Positions 1-11,252 of a stretch of DNA of 64,000 nucleotides are shown here, in pieces. Location: assembly GCA_900088475.1 (NCBI GenBank), contig FLMG01000265.1, forward strand, positions 255,124-319,123, given 5' to 3'. The notes under the pieces were generated by a model, which was given only the letters and a program-made list of their open reading frames with translations, was not told where the DNA came from and did not search any database. Source of the stretch: Hyphochytrium catenoides (Eukaryota > Sar > Hyphochytriomycetes > Hyphochytriales > Hyphochytriaceae). The translations under genes were made by a program, and so were the position numbers. The first letter of the stretch is position 1, and each line of letters starts with the position of its first letter.

Positions 1-162
1 GGCTGTCCTCTGAGCCTGATGGGGACTTGAACTGCGCTATGTCTCTACTTTGGATGGGAACGAGGACCCGCTCCAAAAACGCAGAGCTCCGGAAGAGGTC
101 CTCATCCCCTAGTCCCCCTACCTCGGAGTCCCCGGAGAGAGATGACGTTCGCATCTGCGTCG
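1..162 (+). CDS. Partial 3' exon of an unidentified gene
   Basis: The frame starting at base 3 is open from the left edge to a good donor (GTGAGC at 163). It encodes a Ser/Pro/Arg-rich stretch (RKRSSSPSPPTSESPERDD) typical of a disordered region. The exon ends in phase 1. A possible last exon, 490-593, starts after CTAG in the matching phase and ends with TGA, but its protein is unremarkable. The gene begins outside the window and I recognise no family. It could also be noncoding. Confidence 0.3.
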
Positions 163-1406
163 GTGAGCGCTCAAACTTGGAGGGAGGCCCTCCTCTCTTC
201 CTGATCATTGAGCTCTCTATCCACTTGCGAGCCTGGCTACTATCTCGTCCCTCTCCCCCAATATTAGAAGTAGCAGGACCGGAAGAGATTGTCCCTACAT
301 GCTTGTACTCTTCGTTTAGCTCGTGTAGGGGACGCCACAGCAACGCCGTGAGCTTCCCTGTCTCTCACTACTTACGGCTGTCCTCCACACGTTAGAGCGT
401 TATCCCTACTTCTTCCATGCTCAACAAAGCTCTCAACACCGTGTCCATCAGCTCTTACTTTTGTCAGTTGTACAGTCAGTCTCTACTAGCGTCCTCCGCG
501 GTACACTTGCCAAGCTCTACCACTCATCAAGCGTTGACAACATGCATCTGCTATCATGTTCAGAAGCAGGAGTGGGGAGGCAAGCATGAGTGACACTTAT
601 TAGATTGGTCTTTGGAAGCGAAGCGGACGGGAACCGAGGGGAACAGGGGAGGGAGAGAGAAGAAGAAAAGAGAAAGAAGAAGAGATGATGCCGCCCTTTT
701 TGGTAGCTGCGCAAGGCCACAGCAGGTCCTCCTGCATTGACGTCCAACCCTTATTACTACTACGAGACATCAGAAGGTTATAGCCTGGATGGGGATAGTC
801 CAAGGATGTATTATTACTATACAAGACGGACCCAACAGGCTGGTAGCTGAGCATCCGCCCTCAATGAAGGAGTTGATGTTTTTGGTTCGCCCGGTGATGA
901 CAAGAAATAGCAGGAAAATCGAAAGCATGTCGCTAAGAGCTAGGACAATTCTCTCTCTCTCTCTCTCTCGTCTCACTGTCTCAGTCATCTACAGAGTGCG
1001 ACGAGCGGGCAAGGAGGTGCTGCTTTTACTCGGTGGCTTGGCCACAGGAGCCGCTGTAATGCTTGCTCCTTGATAGCGGAGAGTTAGAGGATCGGGCCCC
1101 CTGGCATTACTGACTATAGGAAGACGGACGAGGACCTGGGCTGGAAAGTAAAAGGGCCTGACCTGTCTGAGACTTATGAAAGGAAGAGACCTAATGCTGC
1201 CGGAGCTGCCGCAAAAGGAGCCAGAACCGCTCGAAGAAAGAAGAGGGAGGTAGGCCCATTTATAGACAGTAAAGTACCATGAAGCGACAGCAGGCTCATC
1301 GCAAACAAAGGTGCCATAGAGGACAGGTCTCATCTCTCAAAAAGTTAAACACTACCTTCGCCTTATAAATAGAAGACTAGATGACAAGCGAGCACACGCA
1401 CTCTGG
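163..1406. other. Spacer without a supported gene
   Basis: Apart from the possible terminal exon at 490-593, I see no convincing coding stretch. It holds a pure CT tract (951-969), a purine-rich run (650-690) and a TATAAATAG string (1364-1372) with no matching downstream start. Open frames here run through low-complexity sequence and look accidental. Confidence 0.5.
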
Positions 1407-3306
1407 CTATGGCCTAACTGTTAGTGGTAGATACATGCTGGCGAACGGTGGATGACGGCTTCCTAGCTTTCCCCTTGCGCACCACCCTGAGTACAGAGTG
1501 TAGAGCGCTATCAGACTCGAACCAAAGCCTAGCCCTCGAAGGAAGGCGTCGACAAAAAGACTCCAGCGACTTCCCCTCCTCTCTGTGGGTCTTCTTCCTA
1601 TCTCCTGTTCTACAGTCTCCGTTACCTCAACGAAGGCGGAATCTATCTCATAAAGCGGCATGAAGGAGCTGTTGTATGCACAGGACGTGTCAGGGTTTCT
1701 GAAGCTGGGAGGATGGGGCTTGCTCCCTGGGGCTCGCTCGAACGGAGAAGGCTCGGGGAGGATACTGTCCAAGAAGGAGAGCGCTCGGGCAGCTACCTCT
1801 GGGTTGCGATATTCGTCATTTAACGTGAAGAACTTGAGGCTCCATTTCCCTTCCTCTATTGCCGTGAAGGTCTCATTGAGGTATGGCAGGTTGTTATCCT
1901 TCATAACGAAGAGTGCGAAGCTATTCATCTCCTCCTGAGACGCGATCTGGATGGAGGGTAAGCCGTCTATGAACTGACCTTCAGCAACCATGTAGTACAT
2001 ATGCAATAAAGGGACGTTCACATCTGTGCGGGAACGAAAGCGGCTACTCAGCGTTGCGAAGAGCTCTCTCTGCCACTTCCGGTGTATGATGTGGAAGGCC
2101 GTCTTGCTATATATGAAGGGTGCATGCTTGAGAAACCTTCTCTCTTGCATCCCATACGCTGCATCTAACATTTGTTGGGTACGGAGAACAGAGGAGATCC
2201 AGATACCTCCATTCTCTACGGGCTTTTTATGAGAGATCACGTGCTTCTCCTGAAACACTCGAAGCCCTCCTTCGCAAGAAAAGAGATCATGAGGCGTAAT
2301 ATCATGTCCGAAGATGTAGTCATCGTTGACCTGTATGAAGGTCTCTGAAAGTCCAGGAATGAGATAGAGAAACTGCTCCAAAACGTTTGTGTTAAACGTG
2401 GGGAGAGCGTGTTTGGCATTGTCTGGGAAGAGTGAGTCCTGGTCTACTACCCGGATGCGCTCACTATTGATATCCAGCCAACTTGGCACCTAAGGTCAAA
2501 CAACACAAGGTAGAGGTATTCGAGAGTCAGGGGCACAGCTATTGACAATGAAAACGAACGGAAGTGAAAGACGACAGATAGTCTGGACAAATAGCATCGG
2601 GGGTAGTTGACCTTCAACAGAGCCGAGACAGGAGAAGAGAAGACTGGCACGGGAAGAAAGGCCCTCTCACCTGTCCGGGTGTGACAATGTAAATAGTCCC
2701 AACCAGCCAAGGCGCGTTCTTTATTAGTGACCGGAGTGAGTATTTTAGCTCTCCAATGTCTCGATCCCTTGATCCACCGACAGCGGACGGTCCTCCATGT
2801 TTTAGTCTGCTCTCTTTGTAGCAAGGATCGCTGCCGTTGACCCAAGTGTACACAATGGACGAGTGACGCAGTTGCTCAAAGTTCTTAATCACGCACTTGC
2901 CGGGCCACTGCTCCTCAAACGTAAGCGCAACGTCATTTCGTAGGACGGGAAGGGTATTCACAGGCGTTGATAAGACTAGAGCTCCTACGATGAGAACGAA
3001 GCCTACGGTACATAAGAAAAGCCCACCCCGTGCTTGAAGAGTTAAGCGGCTTCTAAGCGTCTCTCTCAAACAACGCATTCCTCTTCTCAATGGCCAGTAA
3101 CAGCATATTTCAGCCGTCTTCACGTTCATTAGACACCAGTAAGAAGCTGCAGGCGCTGTGCGGACGCAAAGGCAAGATCGTACTACTCTCTGCGCAACAA
3201 TGCGGTCGGGTGAAGGAGAAGAGCAAGATGCCGTATGAGGTGTGTTCCAGCGGTCTGAGCCTGTCTCCCCCGAAGAGAAAGGAATTTCTGCCTCTCCTTC
3301 TTCCAC
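1407..3306 (-). CDS. Stealth-family membrane sugar-phosphotransferase
   Basis: Stealth proteins (bacterial capsule polymerases and eukaryotic GlcNAc-1-phosphotransferase) transfer sugar-phosphates. Two exons, 3306-2671 and 2489-1407, join in phase 0 across a 181-base intron (GTGAG..TTAG) and give 572 residues. All four Stealth blocks are visible: CR1 IVYTWVNGSDP (151-161); CR2 from RDIGELKYSLRS through TPGQ|VPSWL to VNDDYIFG; CR3 around HAPFIYSK; CR4 ending EPSPFE. A hydrophobic anchor at 95-113 suggests a type II Golgi-type topology, and a second hydrophobic stretch lies near the C-terminus. The start is uncertain: Met60 (base 3129) would leave a more usual short cytosolic tail. The sugar donor and acceptor cannot be told from sequence. 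Confidence 0.9.
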
Positions 3307-5501
3307 TCAGCATTGCAGGCACGCATCATCTTCACTGTCCATGCGCCAAGGCCTCAATCGAGCGTTACCTTTTTCTATACTAAGTAATAGTACTCCTTTC
3401 CTTCCTCTTCTCTGTCACTGTCTGGTTCGCTCTCTCTTCTGTCTTTTGGGTCTGGGCCTACTTGGCTCTTGACGTTACTTCGACGCTGTGAGGATGTGAT
3501 CCATCAGCTCCGTCTCTCAATCTTCCAGGCAGGTTATCAGGCGATGGTGGAGGCAACGCATGCCAGGACTTGACAAGCCTCCACAGTCTCACACTCGGCG
3601 CCCACCCATCCTGCTAGTCATTGTAGGATGTTCGGCGTCATTTAGTTAGCCCATCCGCCTGTATCGGGTGGGAGTGTAACGACCTGACTCGTTTATAAGG
3701 GTCAAGTATGTATTTCTGGTTGTGACGGTCCAGAGGTGCAGGTTGGCGATGGCTTGGTCTCTTCTTACCCCTCCCTCCTCTGTCTTACCCGTTCTTGCCC
3801 TGTCCTGTTTCCCTATTTTCTCTGTGGCCTCTTCGTCATCAGTCTCTCTCCCTTTTCCTCTCGCTCTCTTCCTCTGCCTCAACTGCTCACAACTCCTCTC
3901 TCTCGGTCTCCCATCTTCCTTCTTCCTTGATGGTCTAACTCAACGCTTTAGCTTGTGCGCGCGCGCTCTCTCTCTCTCTCTTTCCCATTCAAATGTTCCT
4001 TAAAATTATCAGTCGCTGGTCGGGTTGACTATTCTCTGGACCAGCTACGGGTATAGGTTATGTCCTGGTGGATGCATTCCGTTTGGCGGGCCTTGGGAAG
4101 TTGTTGACTCGACAGTTCTAGTTGTTTGTCTTCTATGCGAGGAGGAACGACTTCAGTGGCTTCGTTCCTCACTCTGTAACAATCTCCACCAGAGTCTTTC
4201 GTCACGCTTCAGCTACAGCATCTAGAAAATCTTTGATTTGTACAGACGACCTTCTTTTTTGTCCTTAGAAGGAGCTACGTCTCCTGAAGTCATACAGTTT
4301 TCTCTCTACTCTCTACAGAGTCTGATGGTCGTCGGAGACGGGTCTTTAAGTCAAAAGCTAGTCTGCACTACTAGATGGGCTTCAATGGTTTTCAATCTCT
4401 ACCTATTCTGACCAGTTCCATTCGTCACGTCAAGAGTCACGTTCAAGAGCTTACAGTACTGCCCTAGTAGGGAAAGATTTTGTACAAGGGATCTTTTTTC
4501 TTAGCTGCAGAGGAGCTTACCTGTCCAGCGTACATATTAATTGCTATTTGTCAAAGGGTGCTTGTGAAAGACCGCCACCGACCCCTTGATGCTTCTCTGT
4601 ATCACAAAGCTCACCTACCGCGAATTGAGAAGAAGTTCTCCAGTAGGAAAGGGGAATACACCTCAAGCGCTTGTGACTGCAACCAAGACCTTTACTTTGT
4701 ATTGCTGTCATCAAATGTCATCAATACTTATGATGGTGGACTTTTCAAAAGATTCAATTAGGGGATCTTTCTGCTTGGAATGTCTTATATTCCCTGCTGC
4801 AAAGGCTGCCGTAGCTTTAGCAATATGGCGACCCCATATTATTGGGCTAGGTTATGACGTGCTTGTTGGCGTGTTGGCTGATGCCAGGGCTTCAGGGCAG
4901 CAGCTTCCTCTTCTTATTAGCTCTTCATCCTGTGAGCACCCGGCGACTCGGTCTGGTGGTTCTTCACTTCTCCACTGTAACCTATTGTAAAGGATCGAGC
5001 ACTCCTGGGGAAGAACTGAAGCGCCGGAAGGAACCGAAGCTCTCCTAGTGGTAGTCCTAAAATAAAGACCTTCTGAAGCTATTACATTAAGGCCCTATAG
5101 GGGGACTGTGCCGATACACGAAGATGATGGTTCTTAGCCGAAAATACCGCTTATGGTTAGCCAGTGAGGTCAACGAGCTCAGAAAGCTGCATCTCAGCGG
5201 CATGGAGCTCTGGTCTTGCTGCATCCTCATTCAATCGTCGTGATCTATGGGCCTCCGACAAGGTGTATCAAGTCTCCTCAGCTCAGTCCTCTTGCTATCC
5301 AACTACTGATGCATCGCACTAGTTGAATGTTCTGAGTAAGGTCTGACTTTTGCATAAGCTGTCAAGCTAGCGAGTATGGCGCCTTCACGGCAAGGGTTTG
5401 GCGAGCTCTCCAATGATCGAACCCTACAGCTAGACAATGGTGTTCTCTGCTCACTAGCATAAGCCCTAATCACTATCAGTCCGGCCTGCACGTTGGCCTC
5501 G
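3307..5501. other. 2.2 kb divergent spacer, no gene recognised
   Basis: This separates the Stealth gene (-) from the polytopic membrane protein (+), so it should hold both promoters. It contains CT-rich tracts (3760-3990, including GCGCGCGCTCTC). The longest open frame (4586-4990, 134 codons) has no domain, no coding-like composition and no exon neighbours in phase. No tRNA or other RNA gene was seen. Confidence 0.5.
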
Positions 5502-8500
5502 ATGAGTCTCTCCGCGCTGAGACGATGCCTATTGAAGGCGCTTACAATGCTCCTTAGAGGTCTGGCACAGGTATGACGGAGTTAACATATTAAGTGTTCT
5601 TCCTTGAAAAGTAGGAAGTAGACATTGCCCACACACTTTTATCCTTTGTTTCCAGGGAATACTCTACTGCCTCAACTTGCAAGGCCAACTAATGTCGTCT
5701 TCATGGAAGGACAGGAGACGAAAGTGGAATAGACAGGTTTGCTCTATGAGCTGAAAGCGCTCATCGCCATCACTAATAACCATATTTGCCTAGGAGAGGG
5801 ATGTGCTGATCACTTCGCCAAGTGCTGTCCATGGAACTGACTTATTTGAAGAGTTCCGCAGACGTGTCACCGGTAGGTCTTCATGTGCCCCTACAATCCT
5901 GGAGAATGGGAACTTGTCCCTAGCCCTCCTTCCTGTCCGTACTCTTGAGCAAGAAAGTAAGAGCTGATCCGGTGATACTGTCGCAGGGTATGAGAGTAGC
6001 TTTCAAAACTTCCGTTTGGCGTTCCTCGTCATGCCAGTGGTGCTATGCCTGGCCCTTGCAGTTTTGGGCCGGTGCGGAGTGCTTGTCTATAGTGGCCTTG
6101 TTGGGCCGGTCTGGTACTTTGCCACGCTCATGGTCACGGTTAACCCCTTCTGGCAAGTCTACGAGTACAGGGGCTTGGGGTAGGTGTCAGACGGGCCTCG
6201 CGGACTATGGTCATACTTTTCTATACAAAACGCTATATCTTCTCCTTTTGGGTTCTAGCAGTCGATGAACGGCACTGCTCTTCCGGTCACTCCCACTCAG
6301 GGCTCTGCGCTTCTGATCAGTTTCCCCTTTTCTTTCTCGTTCTCTCTATCTCTTCCTCATCGTCCAACCCCTTGTCAAAAGGAGGTTCCGCCAGTCCCTC
6401 TATATCCTCCACGTCAGATCTTCTTAGCGTTGTGACTTAACTTCTTAAGGTCACCAGTCTTCTCTCCTTGCCCGCAGACCTGGGTTCGCCCGGAATATGT
6501 TCACAGTGCTGCTGATTATCAGCTTTCTAATCGGCATAGTCGAAGTCTATTTGACGGTCTTCCTAGGTGATAGGTCCTCATCCTGGATTGTAGGGAGCTC
6601 TCTCTCTGGCTTTCTGACTATCGGGGCAATTCCTTTTTTCTTCTTCGTCCAGGTCAGTCATGTGCAGACAATCACGGCGCCCATCTTGCGTAACTCGTTC
6701 TCTCATCAATCTAATTTCCGGTTACTTCTGCACCCTCCTATCTGATGCTTCTGCAGCATCGGAAGGTCCGAGAAACGCTAGTACATAATGGTCCTATCTC
6801 AGAGGACGATGGCCATGGGCTACGGGAAGGTACCTGCGGCTGGATTTATTGTGCCTTTGATTGGATTTCTAACAAGATTATGGCTTCGAAGGTCCGGAAA
6901 GCAAGGATGGCGTGGAGATCGGAGAAATGAGCGGGGCGACTAAAGAGCAATCGCAAGGGAAGGAGTATGTCTCTGGATTTGATAGAGGTAAGATTGAAGG
7001 GACAGCGCTCGAGAAAGAGAAGCCGAGAATTAAGTGATGATGGGGGAAGGAAAGGACTAGGGCTCTTTGATAGGTGAAGCGTTGGACTCATCTTAGTCAT
7101 ATGGCTGCGACAATGAAACAGGACCTGAAGCACATTAGCCCTTCTTGTGGCAGAGGCACCCAAGACCATACTCACTTATCTCTCTTTTGCCCAGATGCAC
7201 ATTCACGAATACTCCCTGTCACGTACTCTACGGCATTGTTAGCCGCAACCATTTCCTGGGCCAACTACCTTATTCCATCGGGTTCAGTGCTCTCTCAATG
7301 GGATTTAATCTACGTCTGTGTCTTTGCCAGCCTCTATGTCATTGGGAAAGAGAGGACGAAGGATATCTCTTATCACTTCGGTTATCTCATTTTTTATGCA
7401 GTGGTCATGACCAAAGTAAGGGCTCATATCCTGTTGCTTTTCTTTGTCCTCATGGTCTGATGATCTCCTTCAAGGCGCCCAATTTCCTTGGACCGCTCTC
7501 TCTGAGAGCGTTTGAGTCCCTCCATCTCTCTTTGGAGACGTATCTACCGTCGTTTTTGTCATGGGGAGAGCTCTTCATTTCCTTTGGCTACGTGCTGATG
7601 ATGCAGGTGCGCGGGACTTTATCCTGACCTGATGGCTGTCGTATGCCTTTGGCATGATATTCGACAACTTGCGGTGTCTACGGACGCTCCAGTTATTCCT
7701 GGTTCTCTGACGTCACTTCACGTGTACTTCCGTGACTTTTTAACGGTTCCATCCGTTACTCTTGGCTCTACTCCGTCAAGGCTCTATCATTTTGAGTCCC
7801 GCATTCATTCAGCAAAACTTTAACTGTCGGCGCTACTGACTTATTCTGCAGACTTTTTTCTTTACGCTGTCGATTGTTGTCGCCAAGCTCTCAAGGCAAT
7901 CCTCGCACCCGGCGTTACTCTTTATCGCGCAGCTATATTTCTACCTCTTCTGGTATCTATTAGTAGCCAACGATCGCCCCATAGATGGCTCGTACTGGGT
8001 GACGCTATTATGGAATGTGAGTATAAAGTGGTAGGATTGAGAACGAGGTACATTAGAATCTTGCGAGAGCAAAGGAGTTCCCGGCGACGATGTGCTTTAA
8101 CGCCAATCCGACTGAAAGTGTCGGTAGGACCGCACAAAGAAAGCCCTTTCAGGATGGGTACGGGCGTGCCGGGAAGGATCACTAAAGTTTTGAAGTGGTC
8201 TTGAAGGGACGGGGGAAACGGGGGCTATCACCGGGACTGACATCTTGTCCTCTTCCTCTTCCGCTGTATACCGACAGAATGTACACGTCATTCTTACCAA
8301 TACTGGATTCTATGCTGACGTCTTCAGAACAGGCGTAGCTTTTATCAAAAATCCCTTCTTGCCTTGCATCCGACTCGACTCTCTGAACTGCTACAGGTAA
8401 TCAGATCTGGCCCTGTCCTTTACTCTCGACGGTTCAGAGTCACTATGTATTGCCGGAACGAGGTCGAGAGCTTGAAAATGGTCCCATAATGTTCCTTGAA

Positions 8501-9873
8501 GCCTAATTAACCTGAGCTCACTCCGTCGACACATGCAGGGCGTCATTGAGGGCAAAACGTCAGCGGGAGGAAGAGGAGGAAGAAGAGCTCTTGAAGCATG
8601 CAGCCTATGATAGCAGTGATGACACTACCTTTTCTAGAAATGTATCCTCACCCCTTATCAACAGAAAGTCGGGAAGGTAGGCAGACTGTGTCTGGTCGAG
8701 AGCCATTTGGTCGGTTGTCTAACTCTCTCTGGACTTGGTTTCAGGGTGAAAGTCACACGGTATGACGTGGAACCGCTCTCTGAGGAGGAGATAAAGTCGC
8801 TCATCTTTCTGATCACGGTATCCAGCCGCTCAGCCTAAGCTCCCTGGAAGCCTGACTGTTACGTGCCTTCATTATTTTGTGTGCTCGTGTGCCTCCCTTT
8901 CTGCTCCCCTTGTACCCTTTCTTTTCTTATGCCTTACCAAGCCCTCCTCCCTTCCTCTTTTCAGATGGCGGAACAGGACAATATGGCAGACTCCACCGCG
9001 CTCATCATCGTGCCCTCACTGCTGAGCCTCTTTTCGATTCTTAACCCCAATAACGTCAGTGATGCATACCTCTTCCCACCTCCTTACCCTCTCAATCTCA
9101 GTCGGCACACTTTCCAGTAGTTCTCTTCACAAGCATCTTCCTTTCCTATAGTCACCTTGGCCAATAACGCCCAAGTTCCGTGCTCAAAGTCTTTTTGTAC
9201 TGACCATCAGGTTTCCCCTCACTCTGCAGAGCTCATCCATAATGAGCAAAGGCAACTTGTGGCTACGCTGTGTGTTCATGTACATCGCGCGGCTTATAAG
9301 GTAAATTTGCCCAAGAATTCATCAGACAACAGCCATTTTTACTCATCTATAGCGAAATACATCCAGCTTCGTTGTTTCCAACGTTTTACCGGCATTGTCG
9401 GCTCAAAAGTAACCTTAAGGCCATCTTCCTTCTGTTTTACTTTGCAACGCTCTTTCTCTCGTTCTCACGTTTTCCCTTCGTTTTTGGGTGCGCTTGCTGT
9501 TCAGTGGCCACCTTGCCAGGGAAATACTTACACATAAACTGCGCTCAAGCTCCAAGGTAAAGTATAGGCTGTCTTCTCGACTGACAACTGTCCCGTGAGG
9601 CACCGCTAACAGCTGCTATCTTCGCAAACTGCAGGCGGATGAGCTGGAGGAGACTAACGAAACGAGTCGAGAGGTTGAAAAGCTGGACAGGTGCGAACAC
9701 TCATTAGCTCTAGCTCTTCTATTATGCGGTTCTTCCGCTCCTCTCTTCCGCGCCTGCCAGCTGTAATGGATATTATGAACCAATCTCAGCTATCTAGGTT
9801 GCTATGGTCCCATCTATCTCTCACCCCACTGTTATCGACGTGTCTTTATGCAGCATTGTTATGCGGGACTTAA
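5502..9873 (+). CDS. Polytopic membrane protein of unknown family (18 exons, 684 aa)
   Basis: Not assigned to a family. Exons, all in phase: 5502-5570, 5656-5736, 5794-5872, 5987-6179, 6478-6652, 6757-6829, 6892-6987, 7195-7415, 7475-7606, 7852-8016, 8278-8396, 8539-8676, 8745-8817, 8965-9054, 9230-9300, 9353-9556, 9635-9690, 9854-9873. After a basic N-terminal part come about nine to eleven hydrophobic spans, for example FLVMPVVLCLALAVLG, MFTVLLIISFLIGIVEVYL, LLFIAQLYFYLFWYLLVA and LKAIFLLFYFATLFLSF. Two polar segments interrupt them: an acidic loop after the fourth span, and a Glu-rich stretch (QREEEEEEELL) after the ninth. The last exon adds only LLCGT and a stop; another 3' end reading to about 10010 is possible. 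It could be a transporter, channel or receptor; nothing visible decides. Confidence 0.75.
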
Positions 9874-10758
9874 AGGATCGCTTTTGGTTCTTGGTGGCAG
9901 TGACAGTGAGCTGCACTTTCGCCTGCTTTCAACACGACGACATCCCCTCGCGCTTCGCCTTCCTTGTTCAGGTTAACACCGACTTCACACCCACAAATGG
10001 ACAGCCTTGAGGAGGGAGAAGGCCTGAAAGGGGCCTGTTACTTCTTATTCTTCTACTTCCTGCATTGCCTTATTCCGCGCGCTATGCCTTTTGGACACAT
10101 CTGCTCCGGCAGTAAATGAGCTCCGAATGAGCAGATTTGAAAGTCGCGCAGCGCTTCAAAGGCTCTGTATCCTTACTATGGCGTGATTGAAAAGGCCCAG
10201 TAGGTGCAGCACGCAAGGTTGCTTCTTCAAAGCCCACGAAAATAGAGGTTTCAAAGGGCGCCCGACAAAGACGAAGCACTGAGATGGGGCGATAGATAGG
10301 GAAAATGGTAGCAGAGTCAAGACCATGGCAACATATCGAGAATGAGGGCTAGGTTGGGTTACAAGAGACTAGGTCAGAGGCACTGGGTGGGGCCCGGAGG
10401 CCCTTCTCTCATCGTATAGACAGAATAGAACCTCTTGCTCTATCGCCCCATCCATCAACAAGAAAGGGTTATATATCTTCTGTGCTCCTCCGTTCCCCAG
10501 AGTCGTCTAACGCATATCCATGTTTCTTCAGAAGTGTCCTCTCGCGGGTCACTCTTGTCCTACATCGATTCGCAACGCTACATCATCATTGCTCTTCAGC
10601 TCCCTTCCGCGTATTACCTCTCAACCATGCCGATGACACTGGAAGAGAGAACTGCTCTGCCCAGCCTATGCCGACCGTGATGCTCCCACAGAGCTTAGTT
10701 TCTTCCTTCGTCCTCAAGCCACCTTGTGCGATCCTGGTGTGCTTGTCGGCTTGGTTGT

Positions 10759-10780
10759 TTATCAGAGAATGAGCAGCGGC
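10759..10780 (+). repeat. 22-bp direct repeat, copy 1
   Basis: TTATCAGAGAATGAGCAGCG followed by GC. It is identical to 11231-11252, which spans the upstream DJ-1 start codon. Confidence 0.9.
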
Positions 10781-10837
10781 TTGGTTGCTGGGGACAAGAG
10801 GCCGGTGGAAGTCATGCCAACGCCTGCGGCAGCAACC
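10769..10837 (+). CDS. Possible alternative or duplicated first exon beginning MSSG
   Basis: The ATG inside repeat copy 1 opens 23 codons (MSSGLVAGDKRPVEV...) that end exactly at a good donor, ACC|GTAAGA. The downstream DJ-1 exon also begins MSSG, because both starts lie in the same 22-bp repeat. Splicing straight to DJ-1 exon 2 is in phase but would drop the first beta strand (KKALVPV), so this may be another gene's exon 1, an alternative leader or chance. Exons hidden by the N run at 11098-11213 cannot be excluded. Confidence 0.25.
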
Positions 10838-11057
10838 GTAAGACTCTCTGATCACAGGAAAGATACCGTACAAGTCAGAAAGGGGTGACTCCCAGCACCC
10901 AAGGATGGAGGCAATTGGTTGTTATAGTTGACAGGTGTATTGTGAGGTGAGGGGACGACGTCGATACCCGGTGCGTGGCGTCGCCCCCATCAGAACACGT
11001 GTGCGGTCGATTGGGAGAACAAGAAGATCTCCCTTGTCTTTCTTCTCAGCTGCCTCC

Positions 11058-11213
11058 CCCTCTCTCTCTTGCTCTCTTGCTCTCTCTCCCTCTTTCTNNN
11101 NNNNNNNNNNNNNNNNNNNNNNNNNNNNNNNNNNNNNNNNNNNNNNNNNNNNNNNNNNNNNNNNNNNNNNNNNNNNNNNNNNNNNNNNNNNNNNNNNNNN
11201 NNNNNNNNNNNNN
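11058..11213. repeat. CT microsatellite running into an assembly gap
   Basis: A CT-rich simple repeat (11058-11097) leads into 116 unresolved bases (11098-11213). The gap ends 27 bases before the upstream DJ-1 start, so the promoter and 5' UTR are partly missing. Confidence 0.95.
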
Positions 11214-11230
11214 TCATTGAGACAAAATCC

Positions 11231-11252
11231 TTATCAGAGAATGAGCAGCGGC
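11231..11252 (+). repeat. 22-bp direct repeat, copy 2
   Basis: Exact copy of 10759-10780. It contains the ATG at 11241 used for the long form of DJ-1. Confidence 0.9.

Larger units (their letters stand above)
9874..11057. other. Spacer before the DJ-1 gene
   Basis: No supported gene apart from a possible small first exon at 10769-10837, described separately. The remaining open frames are short and lack partner exons. Confidence 0.5.

Noticed and set aside
1364-1372. TATAAATAG as a TATA box
   Set aside because: It sits just past the 3' end of a minus-strand gene with no gene start downstream on the plus strand.
4586-4990. 134-codon open frame in the Stealth/polytopic spacer
   Set aside because: No motif, odd composition, no phase-matched exons on either side.
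9854-10010. Longer C-terminus for the polytopic protein (IVMRDLKDRFWFLVAVTV...)
   Set aside because: Hydrophobic and attractive, but it needs a junction that does not match the phase of exon 9635-9690; the short LLCGT ending does.
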